Positions 10,500-21,287 of a stretch of DNA of 64,000 nucleotides are shown piece by piece (the first letter of the stretch is position 1; each line of letters begins with the position of its first letter). The stretch is from Limnephilus marmoratus (lineage: Eukaryota; Arthropoda; Insecta; Trichoptera; Limnephilidae): positions 31,812,040 to 31,876,039 of the forward strand of contig OU862930.1 of the NCBI GenBank assembly GCA_917880885.1, read 5' to 3'. The translations under genes and the position numbers were made by a program. A model generated the notes under the pieces. It was not told the origin of the DNA. It saw only the letters and a program-made list of their open reading frames with translations, and searched no databases.

Positions 10500-11200
10500 C
10501 TAAAAAAAACATTACTGACCACTACCCAACATTTTACGGACACAACATCTTAATCACAAATTTTAAACAAACAATTTCTGATACTGTTGAAAAAATTATT
10601 ACCTGACATTAAACAATCTACTTCATTCAGAAAAATGGGGAAAATACTATCAACAGTTAACTCACAGGTCAGCATTAGAATTTTTTTATAAAACTCTGAG
10701 ATTATATTTCGAAAAGTTCAAATAAAATTATTAACTCGAAAAGAAAATAATTAAAAAAACCTTGGATCACTTTCGGACTAATATTCTCCATTACAAAGAG
10801 ATTAACTATACAGAGAAATGTTTAATTGACAAAAAGCCTAAAAAACCAACGTCAGAATTATGTTTCTTTATGATTTTTTTTTATTTATTTAAGGGCAGAA
10901 ACTTACTCAATTGGCTCACTTGAAATTATAAACAAATACTATAGTGAACAAAATGAAAAGGTATAAATGATTATAAAAAACATGGAATATTATAAATGAA
11001 ATTACGAACAAAGAAGTATGTCTTCTACTACGATTAGACAAACTGAATCAAAGACCAAATTCAAACAAAACTAAAAAAAATGGATTATAAGTATTGGATT
11101 ACTGCAAACACATGTAAAACAAATTACAAATAGATAGATATATCAATTTGCATACGTCATTACCCATATAAAACAAATTAAAATAATAGAATAATTAAAT
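10500..11200 (+). pseudogene. decayed LINE ORF2 fragment (endonuclease end and linker)
   Basis: Short peptide stretches survive in shifting frames: DHYPT near 10517 (the endonuclease SDH-type motif), a stretch like NPWITFGL near 10758, and KNTWNIINEITNK near 10976, typical of the segment between endonuclease and reverse transcriptase. Many stops and indels show old decay. It may belong to the same element as the reverse transcriptase remnant at 13860-14560, with about 2.4 kb of later insertions between. Confidence 0.5.
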
Positions 11201-11237
11201 AATTTGCAGATACTTTTCAATTGGACCACATGATATT

Positions 11238-11800
11238 CAGTGGCGTAGCGTGGGTGTCAGCCGCCCGGGGCGGAGCAAAATTTCGGCTATAACTGCTCTC
11301 GGAAATCGAGAATGGTTTGCATGGAATAGGATTTCGTATCTAGAATTTTTATACTGTGTTTAGAACACAAGGCAGGTTTAAACTTAAGATTGATTTTGCG
11401 TAAGAGTCCCAAAATAATTTTTACACACGGAAAAATCAATTTCTCAAAATTTTGCAGCATATAGCTTGCACCTCAAATGTAAAGCTTCACTCGATACATG
11501 CTAAATCTAAAACGTCTGCATATGGTTTACCTACGAATTACGAATTTTGAAGAATGGTTTGAAACAAAATTTGTAACTCCACTCGAAATGCATCAGTAGA
11601 TTAATCAGCTAATGGAATTTTGACAGATCATTCGGAACATGAAACTGGTTTAAACCAAGAGTTAATCTGCTCGTGAGTCCTCAGCTTTAATTGACACACA
11701 GAATACAAACATGGTTTTCATCCAATTTTTGTGCATTGAACACATGTATGGTTTGATGATTCAATCATGGATTACGACAACATCGATTCATTAAATGAAA
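11238..11800 (-). mobile_element. partial hAT-like element, inverted relative to 16794-18969
   Basis: It begins with CAGTGGCGTAGCGTGGG, identical to the terminal repeat of the hAT-like element at 16794-18969, followed by the same GCCGCCCGGGGCGGAG block. Its reverse complement then matches interior sequence near 17950-18070 (GTGAAGCTTTACATTTGAG and the following 100 bp). The stretch near 11735-11770 resembles the DNA flanking the 16794 insertion and so serves as an empty-site relative. The far end was not found. Confidence 0.55.
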
Positions 11801-11834
11801 TGCATACATTTTTAACGAAATTAAATTGTTGTTT

Positions 11835-12790
11835 AACTTTTGGGTGGCGGGTTTGGGTACCGCTGCCCTGGGAACCATTTATTGGATTACCAACACCTCT
11901 GCCATAGGTCACCCCAAGTGGTTCGCTACGTTTGGTGACTAAGCAGGGATGCCCGGGATCATGGAGTGAGGTTTGTCCGGATCTTAGTGGCAGGCCGGAT
12001 CGCAAGAGACTAATTGAGGAAGACCTGTAGACTTCTCCAGCAGGACTCTCGGAACATCGCCTTACCCGCAGTGGGAGGGATTGATTCATACCTTCGTCAC
12101 TCCTGAACAAACTGACCCCAGATTCCTACCAGCCCCCCGTACGTTTTCCTTCCTACTACTTCCTCTCTTTTCTTTCCCTAACAATACCCTCCACACACCA
12201 TCCCCAAAGATGACATAGACCATGAGAGGAATTATTTTCCACAGGGCCTCCTGTGAGGAGCTAATGTGAAAAAAATATTATTTTGTTATTTTGCTGCCCC
12301 TTAAAAGTGCCGCCCCCCCAAAAAATCATGATTCGAATGAAAACTATTCGTAGGAAAACAATTTGAGAGGGGGAAATTGGTACCGCCGCCCCGTGAACAA
12401 TTTATTGGATAACCAAAACTTCAGCCAAAGGTCATACCAAGTGGTTGGCTACGTTTGGTGACTTAGTAGGGGTGCCCGAAATCATCGGGTGAAGTGTGTT
12501 CAGGTTTTGGCGGTGGACGGGTTTGCCCACCATCTGCGTGGTGGACTCAAACAGAAAAGGCTGGTTTGCGGAAACCTTGTCACCTCTGTAGCTGGTCTTT
12601 CGTACATCCGTCACTCCTTAAAACACTGATCCCTTGATTACTATCCACCCCTCATATCATACCCTTTTTATTCCAAAGAACTTCCTCGCCTTCCTTTCCT
12701 TAGCCACCTCCACTAAGCATCCCCAAAGATGACATAGGCCCTGTAGAAAAATATTTTCTTCAGGGCATTCTGTCTGGGGGGGGGTTAGTG
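11835..12790 (-). repeat. R1-family repeat, two copies
   Basis: Two adjacent copies (about 11835-12270 and 12370-12790) read on the minus strand as the GC-rich R1 family: GGTACCGC(C/T)GCCC, CCATTTATTGGAT, CACCCCAAGTGGTTCGCTACG, and a distal part with GGGATGCT-type and AGGCCCTGAGG-type motifs. Apparent reading frames (11772-12110, 12432-12614) are not conserved between copies. Between them, 12290-12330 resembles a hAT-like end (CCCCTTAAAAGTGCCGCCCC). Confidence 0.6.
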
Positions 12791-13254
12791 TAAAAAAAAT
12801 ACGTATATTATGAGAGTAATAGTAATCCAAGCTGGGGACTCGCAAAAAGATTCACTCTAAATTTAAAACCAGTTTTATGATTTATGATTCGGAATCTTTC
12901 CCTTTGATTTCCCTTGCACTAAGTGAAGGAGTTTTCTTAATTGATTTAGAATGACATTATTGCTATGACTCATTTAAATGCATTATATTGCACAGCTGTA
13001 ACTAAAATACATTAAAAAATACTTGCAGATCTCTATAATAACATTATCAAATTTAATTGTAATTATATTTCTAAAAATTCTCCAATTAAACTTAAATTTC
13101 TAAAATCCTGGATATAAAAAGGACTTATAACAATTTTTAGTAATAGAGACATACAATTCACAAACAATGTAAATCAAACCCATGTGATATCTTTCTCATA
13201 AATTTCTTTAAACAATATCGAAATTTGTGCACACGGTTTGCATATATATATCGA

Positions 13255-13527
13255 AAGAAATCATTATCATTACATATAAAATGAAGTCGCTCAAAATGTA
13301 TTTGCGCATAGATCTTTTAACCTACTCAACGGATTTTCATGCGGTTTTCACGAATAGATAGAGTGATTGATTAGAATACATGCTTTTTAAAGTAGAGAAA
13401 AGTCGAGACATTCAAATATTCAATTCAGGCCACGAGCAGCTGGAAAGCGGGTGGTGTGGATTTTATAAAGGTTGGGTAATGGCGTTGTGTTTCGTTAGCC
13501 ACAGCAACGTGTGTCCGGGTCTGCTAG
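13255..13527 (+). mobile_element. Helitron-like non-autonomous element, 3' part
   Basis: The stretch AACGGATTTTCATGCGGTTTTCAC followed by AATAGATAGAGTG is shared almost exactly with 40840-40875 and is a repeat I associate with insect Helitron-like elements. The segment ends in GTGTCCGGGTCTGCTAGT, with the CTAG-type 3' terminus expected of Helitrons and no target duplication. The 5' end is not clear. The frame at 13380-13634 is not considered a gene. Confidence 0.45.
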
Positions 13528-13859
13528 TATATTATAAAAACAAATTTAAAATACCATACATTACCCAAAAAGATACACTTAAACTTATAAACGAACTGCA
13601 CAAGTTATCAGGCACAAGAGCTCCTCTTTTCTGATAAGGTATACATGACTAAATACGACCTTTAATATAAATTTTGTAAAATATGTATATATATATGTAT
13701 CTCATATTTTTTATATTACAATAAAAAAAAAAAATAAAAAAAAACTAAAAATACAAACTCACAAGGTAGTGACAAAATATCACCGATAACACTAAAAAAT
13801 ATTAAACTCCGTCATATCCCCCTAACTAAACACGTCATATCCCCCTAACTATACTGATT

Positions 13860-14560
13860 AATCGGTCCATTAAAGAAGGCATTTTCCCAAAAATTTTAAA
13901 AGCAAGCAAAGTGATTCAATCTACAAACATGGAAACAAGGAAGAAATAAATAACCACAGACCAATTACAATTATTCTAAACACACTTTTAAAAATTCTCG
14001 AGAAACTTATCAAAAACAATCTGTTAACTTTTCTCAAAATAATAATAATAATAAAATAGACATTTAAATCTATTACCCAGTCAATTTGGATTCAGTAAAA
14101 ATATGAGTATTTCACATGCGATAACCTAAGTAAAAGTAAAAAACTTCCTCACAGCAAATATAGATCAGGGCAAAAAAATAAATCTGGCAAAAGCATTTTA
14201 CACAATTCACCATCAAAACCTATTTAATAAACTAAAAAAACATCGGAATCACGGGAACAGAACTCAAATTAATTGAAAACTATACTTAAAGAAAACCGCA
14301 CACAGTATAGGTACCTCAAAATAAAGAAAATACATGTAGTTACAAGGAACAAATACCTACACCTACGGAGTACCTCAAGGCAGCGTGCTTGGATCCTATT
14401 CCTTATATATATAAATGACCTTGTCACCGTCACCTCCAAATAGACACGGAAATTATAAGTTTTGCTGATGATACTGTGTTACTGTTAAAGGCCAATGACT
14501 GGAAAACACTAATCACAAAAGCAGAACTTGGCTTAAATATTACTAAAAAAATGGCTCTAT
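13860..14560 (+). pseudogene. decayed LINE reverse transcriptase
   Basis: Reverse-transcriptase motifs survive in several frames: SIKEGIFPKILKASKVI near 13868, GVPQGSVLG near 14370, LYINDL-like near 14405 and FADDT near 14461 (catalytic Asp pair). Stops and indels are numerous. Upstream, 13800-13850 carries a 22-bp direct duplication (CGTCATATCCCCCTAACTA twice). Confidence 0.7.
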
Positions 14561-14884
14561 TCCTTCTTCAGCAAGATTCTCTCAGAACATCGCTTTGTGG
14601 AGGAATAATTTCATATGTCCGCCAATTATGAATACACCAACCTCGAGATTTTGGAAAGTATTTCCCTATTGAGTCCACTCTCAAAACACACATTAAAAAT
14701 TGTACTAGGTAGATATTTACAGTTATTAATAAGCAATTATTCAGTAACCAGAATTGAAAAATATTGCATTTTAATGGTTATTTTGTTATCTTTAAATATG
14801 CGAAATGTCATTTCTCAAGGAATGTCATGATGTTAATAACGACGGCAAACGTCTCGCGTGATTTTTTTGTTTATGAAGCTGAAC

Positions 14885-15345
14885 AAAATAATTTATTTAT
14901 TTATTTATTTACACATATACGGCACAAATCGTGCCATTAACATAATTGACATACTTATAATAGTACAACAACATGAAGAATAACAATATAAATGTTAGTC
15001 AAATTTAAGAAAAAAGGTAAAAAGTAAGGTAATAGTAATAAGTAGTGTATAAAAACAATAATATATAAAAGTAAATTATAAAGTGAATAGTTTAAGATAT
15101 AAAGTATTAAGTACAAACTATAAATTAAAGTACAAAACTAAATTAATTTAAGTACAAACTATAAATAGTTTAAAATATAAAGTATTAAAGTACAAACTAT
15201 AAATTATTAGGTAAAAGTAAAAATAAAAATTTAAAGAGAGAAATAAAACAATAAAATGTACAAATAAGATACCTATCTCAAGGTACCTACAAAGATTTAA
15301 ATATAAAATATAAAAAGTAATAAATCCTGGATTATGTTAACTGAT
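14885..15345 (-). repeat. LINE 3' UTR/tail on the minus strand plus degenerate short repeats
   Basis: ATTT repeats at 14891-14911 read as an (AAAT)n tail on the minus strand, next to GGCACGATTTGTGCCGTATAT (minus strand), which looks like an element 3' UTR with a small hairpin. From about 15060 to 15230 a degenerate unit (AAAGTACAAACTATAAAT) recurs. No protein-coding content. Confidence 0.4.
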
Positions 15346-15926
15346 ATGATAAATTTTACAAGTACCTATGATTTCTAGTGCATTAATAGTTTTAGAAGTA
15401 CTGGTAGGCATATTATGTTTACATTAAGTAATGATTAATACGCATTATTTATCATTTCCAAAGATTGCAATCAGGGCCGTAGCTAGGGGTGGGGCATTAG
15501 GGGGCAATGCCCTACCTTAAAATACCTGTGCCCTACCTTAAGAAATACCATCGACTATTATAATATACTAGTAAACTGTTTGTTCATTGTTTGACATAAT
15601 TGAAAAACTACCTTTTAGTGTAGCGTAGCGACATCTAACTAAAGAGCTTCGAATTAACCAAAGAATCATATTATATCAATTCTTTATTCTGCCCATAGAT
15701 GTAATTGAAGTAAGTGGTGAGAGACTGTGCGCGTATAGCAATCACTGCTTAGAAGGAATTCCCAAGCAGTTTGGGGATGTTATTCAACGGTTGAGTCATA
15801 AATAAACCAATCCTTAGTTCGATATCTTCGGGCCTTCTCCATACTAAACGGTTTGTCATCAGATCAAGCACTTGCATACTGCTCGCTAACAACGTATGCA
15901 GGGACAAGAGGGGTCTAGTTTTTTTT

Positions 15927-16345
15927 GACGACCTCCGTAGTCCAGTGGGTAAGACTCTTGACTCACAATCCGGAGGTCGCGGGTTCAAACCCAGCATGCG
16001 CAAATAAATTTTATTTGATTAATTTGTGTTATTTCACAATTAATTCATTTAAAATAATATATAGTATATTTGCGGCATGTTCCAGAGTGGAAGATACTAT
16101 CAGTATCGCCCTGGTGTAAGACCACCATTCAGAATTGAAACGTTGCTTGAAAATGGCTTTAGCCGTGTTTGGTGACCAGATCTGAATAGCCAGGTACTTC
16201 CCAACCTTCCTATTCCCCACCTCCTTCCCCTCCCCCCTACCTTCAGCCTCACAACATACCCCAATTGGGGATGTCATAGTCTCACTGGCTCCAGACGGGA
16301 GCAGTTGAGATTCTTGTGCGGATTCTGTAAAAAAATAAAATTGTA
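15927..16345 (+). mobile_element. SINE-A, tRNA-derived SINE
   Basis: The head has pol III promoter boxes: A box TAGTCCAGTGGG (15938-15949) and B box GGTTCAAACCC (15982-15992), separated by about 32 bp as in a tRNA. An AATAAATTTTATTTGATTAATTTG body follows, then a longer unrelated body (CATGTTCCAGAGTGGAAGATAC, TTTAGCCGTGTTTGGTGACCAGATC, a C-rich stretch, CCCCAATTGGGGATG). It ends in GGGAGCAGTTGAGATTCTTGTGCGG and an A-rich tail. The body recurs at 41005-41345 (minus) and 54090-54290 (plus). It would be transcribed by RNA polymerase III and moved by a LINE; the partner is unknown. Confidence 0.8.
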
Positions 16346-16793
16346 GGGTCGTTCTATAAAAAATGTTAAAGTCCTTGTTAAATAATAACCTTCTGTTACT
16401 TACACCGGACGGGTTTGTGGTGGATAACCTCCAATTCTCTTCGAATAAGAGAACGTTTTCCTTCAAAATGTGTCAGCAGATGAATCCACAACTGGAATTT
16501 TGCATTCTGATAAGGGTGAATCTGCTTGCTGGTCCACAGATTTAATTAGTATTACTCTCTTGAATTACGAACTTTGTGGAATGGTTTGAAATAAAAATTT
16601 TAACTCCACTCGAAATTTTAGAACGGTTTTCTTCGAAATGTGTCAGCAGATTAATCCGCTACTGGAATTTTGAAACTGTTTTAACCCAGAAGTTAATCTG
16701 CTAAGTCCTCGGCTTAAGCTCAGATACTACACCCAGAACAGGAAAATGGTTTTCCTCTTACTTTTGTACTTGGAACACATGGATGGTTTGATG

Positions 16794-18969
16794 CAGTGGC
16801 GTAGCGTGGGGGGGCGGGGGGGGGGGCGGCCCGCCCCGGGCGGCACTTTTTAGGGGGGCGGCAAATTTTCACAATAAATAATAACATTATCTTGGAAAAA
16901 TTTAAAACATTTCAAATCATTATTTGAACATGTTCTACGATCCTTTCGTTTACGAATCCAACTCTTTTGTTAATTCATCAAAAATATCAATAACTATATT
17001 TTTTAAGCTGCGAATTTCGCAATTCGTAGGAAAACCGTACGAATATTATGAGAGTAATACTAATTAAAGCTGATAACTCGCAAACAGATTCACTCTTAAT
17101 TTAAATCAGAATTGTGTTCAGAATGTATTAACGACTTAATTTCAGTTGTGTATTCATCTGCTGATACATTTCGAAAGAGACCATTATTTTATTCGAAGTG
17201 CAGTTATAAAATTCTAGTTGTAGATTATGTATGTGCTGCCAGAATCAAAGAGAAACCATTTTCATTTTCTGGGTGTAGTTTTAATTCGGCAAATACAGAT
17301 TTAATTTGACCCGTCTAATCACAGGAGACGCAAATTATCCCACACATTTAATTTTAAAATAAAATTGTGAAATTACGTCTCACACATTTAATTTTAAATA
17401 AATTTGTGATTGCAATAAATAGTTAAGATACAGTTTTATAACATTTTTTAAGAAAAGGAATCTGTATTTAAAATTTTAAGTTTATTCTATTTTAGGTACT
17501 TTAATTCGAATATTCGCAGGCGTGTATTTTTGAGCCAATTCACATTTCCATTATGAAAATTTTAATGTTTAGAAACAATAATGTTCTGATAAGCACATCG
17601 AAAAAAATTACTTTGTCTAGATTTTAGAACATTTTTGTTTTAATAAAAAGTAACATTGTATGGGAAGAACCGGAAATTGACAGGCAAAAGTTTATAGATA
17701 TTTTTTTCTTATTATTCGAAGGGTTAAACCAGTTTTCAGGATGTAAAATTCCATTTGAGAATTCATCTGCTGACACAATTCAAAGGAAAACATTATTTTA
17801 TTCGAAGTTCAGTTATTAAATTGTATTTATGTATGTGCTGCCAGAATCAAAGAAAAGCCATTTTCATGTTCTGAGTGTTGTTTTAATTCACCACATACAA
17901 ACTGGTTTTGTATTCAGAATACAACGATAAATTAAATAACGAGTTGCGGATTCATCCTGCACCGAGTGAAGCTTTACATTTGAGTTAAATAATGCTGTAA
18001 AATCCTGATAAATTGATTGTTGCGTGTGTAACTATTGTTTGGGGACTCTAACGCAGTATCAATCAATCAACTTTGGAGTAGAATTTATATACATACATGA
18101 TTTTCGTTGAAAGAATACTCGTCAAATGTGATTATTAAAAAAATCCGGCTCATTTATAAATAGGTCGTAATAAAAAAATTGGATTTCCATATACAACCCC
18201 ACCCCCCTACCCCACCGCTTGAAGTCCTAAATAAGGGGGCGGTGAAATTTTCCTCCGCCCCGATGTTCTGAGTGTAGGTTTAATTCACCACAAACAGATT
18301 TAATTAAAACCATTTTTGTGTTCAGAATGTAAATGCCGGCAGAATCAAAGAAAAACCCTTTTCATATTTTGAGTATAGTTTTAATTCACCACGTACAGAT
18401 TTAATTAAAACCAGTTTTATATTTAGAATGTAATAGCCGGCAGAATTAAAGAAAAACCATTTTCATGTTCTGAGTGTAGCTTTAATTCACCACATATAGA
18501 TGTAATTAAAACTAGTTTTGTGTTCAGAATATATGTGCCGCTAGAATAAAAAAAAACCTTTTTTATGTTCTGAGTGTAGTTTTGATAAACCGCATATTTA
18601 TTTTAATTTAAACCAGTTTTGTGTTATCAATATATCAATAAGTTGCCGATTCATCGTGTACCGAGTGAAGCTTTGCATTTGAGTTGCATTCCATGCGTAT
18701 GCGTGATGAAGATGCGAAATTATATTACAAGCATACAATTCTCGATTTCTGAGAGCAGTTATATATAAATTTGTAGTCGAATTTATAAGCATGATTTTAT
18801 TGGAAGAGTACTCGGCACATAGGATTATAAAAATCGGCATAAAAAATAGGATATCTACCCCCCCCGGTCAGCGCTTGAAAATCTGCGAAAAAAGTACCTG
18901 TAGAAGTTAGGGGGGGGGCGGCAAAATTTTACTCCGCCCCGGGCGGCCGAAACCCACGCTACGCCACTG
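16794..18969. mobile_element. hAT-like element (inner) with 8-bp target duplication and captured sequence
   Basis: The left end CAGTGGCGTAGCGTGGG (16794-16810) is inverted at 18953-18969. The 8-bp duplication GTTTGATG flanks it at 16786-16793 and 18970-18977. The joined flanks match a related, uninterrupted sequence at 11735-11770, which supports the boundaries. Sub-terminal regions are G/C-rich homopolymer tracts. There is no transposase, but the interior carries degenerate zinc-finger-like modules (17100-18600). Confidence 0.8.
17100..18600 (+). pseudogene. degenerate zinc-finger-like modules inside a hAT-like element
   Basis: Peptides such as RIKEKPFSCSECSFNSPHTDLI recur near 17245, 17840, 18255, 18340 and 18440, each with the KPFxCxxCxFxS start of a C2H2 finger. 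The four units from 18255 to 18600 form a tandem of about 100 bp. A neighbouring module (KRPLFYSKCSYK) recurs near 17176 and 17780. The second half of the finger (H-x3-H at normal spacing) is missing, and stops separate the modules, so no functional protein is expected. The likeliest origin is a captured zinc-finger gene fragment or the remnant of the element's own zinc-finger protein. Confidence 0.5.
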
Positions 18970-19309
18970 GTTTGATGATCCATTGGAACACGTGACGATC
19001 CATGAAACTTTCTTAGAATTGTCGCGCATCGCCCACGGACCTCTCTCAATCATTTTCACTGAATATTAGTCATAAAAAATCCAAGCGCAAAACAAAATTC
19101 GACCCGGATGGTGTTGCCAGTCGCTGCAGTTATCAAGATGACATTATCATACATTCATTTGAAGAAAGGGGATTCCCCAGGTTTGTCACAGAATAAGTAA
19201 TGAAAAATTCCGTGCCCATTTCAATTGGTCTGAATCATATATGCAACAAAAATATGAAAGAAATGATTAATATGAAATGAAATTTTAACAAGATATTATT
19301 ATTATTTAT

Positions 19310-20010
19310 TGTGAAATTTTGCCGCCCCTTAAAAAGTGCAGCACGGAGCGCCCCCCCCCCCCACTCTTCCCCCCCACCCCCCCCCCCCCCCGCCCGACCC
19401 AGATCAGATCATTTTACTTGCGCCCTACCTGTTATTACTGCTGCCCTATCTTAAAGTCAACTCTAGCTACGGCCCTGATTGCAATTCGTACTTATTATTG
19501 TCTAACTGACATTAAGTGATTTTTTTCTTTTAAAAATGCATATTTCATCGTCGTAATTAACATGGCGGTCCGGTGGAAAATGACATTTCTCGTTTTTAAA
19601 ATTAAAAAAAAAACACGCAATATTTTTCAATTCCGGTTACTGATTTACTTATTACTTACCATTATCTACCTAGTACAATTTGTTTTAATTTTTTTTAATT
19701 GTATTTTGAGCGTGGACTCGATAGGGAAATATTTATCCAGATTTTTACCTGCCCCTTAAATTTTTTTTTCTTCCCAGAACTGCATCTCTTTCCTTTCCTC
19801 CCCTCCACACCCAAAGATAACATAAGCCCTGATGGGAATTATATTCTTCAGGATCTGCTGTGTGGAGGTAATGTTAAAAAAAGGTATTTCCTTCCTGCAG
19901 CATCGGCCTCTGAATCGGACATCTGGGGTCTTTTTTATGTCAGTAGCGTAGCGAGGGGGGGCGGGGGGGGGGGGGCGGACCGCCCCTGGTGCCACCCGAG
20001 GAGGGGGTGA
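19310..20010. repeat. C-rich tract and isolated hAT-like end
   Basis: Within the outer hAT-like element's right part, 19349-19390 is a run of C interrupted by few other bases. At 19938, outside that element, CAGTAGCGTAGCGAGGGGGGGCGGGG resembles the left end of the inner element and is followed by GGACCGCCCC. No partner end was found. The reading frames here are homopolymer artefacts. Confidence 0.4.
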
Positions 20011-20611
20011 CACTCGAACGTGGAGAAAAACTTACGAAAGTGCAAAATTGTCGTAAAAAATATTTTACACGTTAACACTGACTGTTATTTTGCTCTATGG
20101 CTTGGTTGGTCGGGGATTCCCGAAAAATGATTTTTTTTTGTTCCTAGCTCAGTCGGGGATTTCCCTGAAATATTCATTGTGTCATTCTAATTTCGTTCGT
20201 ATATTGTGATTAACGTAGACTCGTGAAGTGAATTGTTATCTATGGACTGACGTGAATTAGTGAAGAAGTTATTATTGTGTTAGCGTGTTTAATAGTGCTG
20301 AAAGACTAGTTTGAAAAACAAGGCAGGTAGGTGTGAATTTTTAGATACCGTTTTGTAGCGCATGAATAGTTACAGTCGGGAGAAGAAAAATGTTTTTCAT
20401 CACTGTGAGTTAGCAAGTGCCGTTTTAGTTATTTTTTCGAGAATAGAATAGTTACAATCAGGATATAAAATAGGTTTTTTTCCACTGTCGGTAAACGTGT
20501 GATTTTTAGATTTCTCTTCATAGTACATGTTAAAATTGTTAGGGTCCTTTAATAAATAACTCTTTTACAAAAAAACTTCACTTGTTATTTTCACAGTGTA
20601 ACATGTTTTAA
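20011..20611. other. interval without a recognised gene
   Basis: Non-repetitive AT-rich sequence with two nearby copies of GTCGGGGATT(C/T)CC (about 20115 and 20155). It could be LINE 5' UTR, given the reverse-transcriptase fragment that follows, but nothing proves this. Confidence 0.3.
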
Positions 20612-20899
20612 ATGTATATCTATACTGATATTTCTAAGGCTTTCGACAAAGTTAATCATGATATACTCTTAAACAAACTCGAAAAAATTGGTATAAGTGG
20701 AAATCTTCTCAGATGGTTTTCATCTCACATTAAAAATAGAAGTCAAGTTGTTGCCCTAAAAGGTTACATGTCACAGATAATAACCATTCCCTCGGGGGTA
20801 CCGCAAGGTTCTCATTTGGGGCCCCTGCTCTTTACTTTGTATTTCAATGACATCAAACATGTCATCACTCATTCTCTAAAATATCAGTCAAATTTATAA
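20612..20899 (+). pseudogene. LINE reverse-transcriptase fragment, Jockey-like
   Basis: This 95-codon piece covers the central reverse-transcriptase domain: DISKAFDKVNHDIL with the first catalytic Asp, then SGVPQGSHLGPLLFTLYFNDI. It stops before the YADD motif, where a different LINE begins at about 20890. It is 5'- and 3'-truncated. Confidence 0.8.
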
Positions 20900-21250
20900 A
20901 AGAAAACAAAAAAAGTAGTAGATACAATAATTTTACTGTATTCATAGAAGTAGATGGAAAAACACACTCCAAAATGTTAGAAGAAACTAAGATAAATATT
21001 AGATGAAACAGATGTGCTGTCTACGATCATCTCTCAGTTCTGAGATGTTTCAACTGCAACGGATATAGACATAAGACAGGGGACTGTAAAAATAAAAAAT
21101 CTTGCGGAAGATGTTCAAACGAACATGATACGTCAGAATGTAAGGAAAATATTGACAAAATGAAATGTATTAACTGCAAAATCACAAATGATAAACTTTC
21201 ATTAAATTTGAACGATAACTATTAGGCATGGAGCAAGGAGTGTCCTATGT
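20890..21250 (+). pseudogene. LINE ORF1 3' fragment (zinc knuckles)
   Basis: The frame encodes a stretch like FIEVDGKTHSKMLEE, then an in-frame TGA near 21003, then VLRCFNCNGYRHKTGDC and CGRCSNEHDTSEC knuckles and a third CINC. This is the C-terminal half of a Jockey/R1-type ORF1 and lies directly upstream of an ORF2 (21288-23236), as in an intact element. Confidence 0.75.
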
Positions 21251-21287
21251 TCAAAAGAAATATAGAATCAGAGAAGAGAAAAATTGA

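Larger units (their letters stand above)
15472..19477. mobile_element. hAT-like element (outer) with 8-bp target duplication
   Basis: The left end CAGGGCCGTAGCTAG (15472-15486) has its exact inverse at the right (19463-19477). The flanks are an 8-bp direct duplication ATTGCAAT at 15464-15471 and 19478-19485. Eight-bp duplications and CAGGG-type ends are diagnostic of the hAT superfamily. The 4.0-kb body encodes no transposase; it includes a SINE (15927-16345) and a second hAT-like element (16794-18969). Without the inner element the copy is about 1.8 kb. Confidence 0.8.

Noticed and set aside
15927..16010. Functional tRNA gene
   Set aside because: A and B boxes are present but acceptor and anticodon arms do not pair properly and a SINE body follows.
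16029..16466. 145-codon minus-strand protein and its relative at 41013-41288
   Set aside because: Both lie in SINE-A bodies; the similarity is that of a repeat, with no sign of coding constraint.
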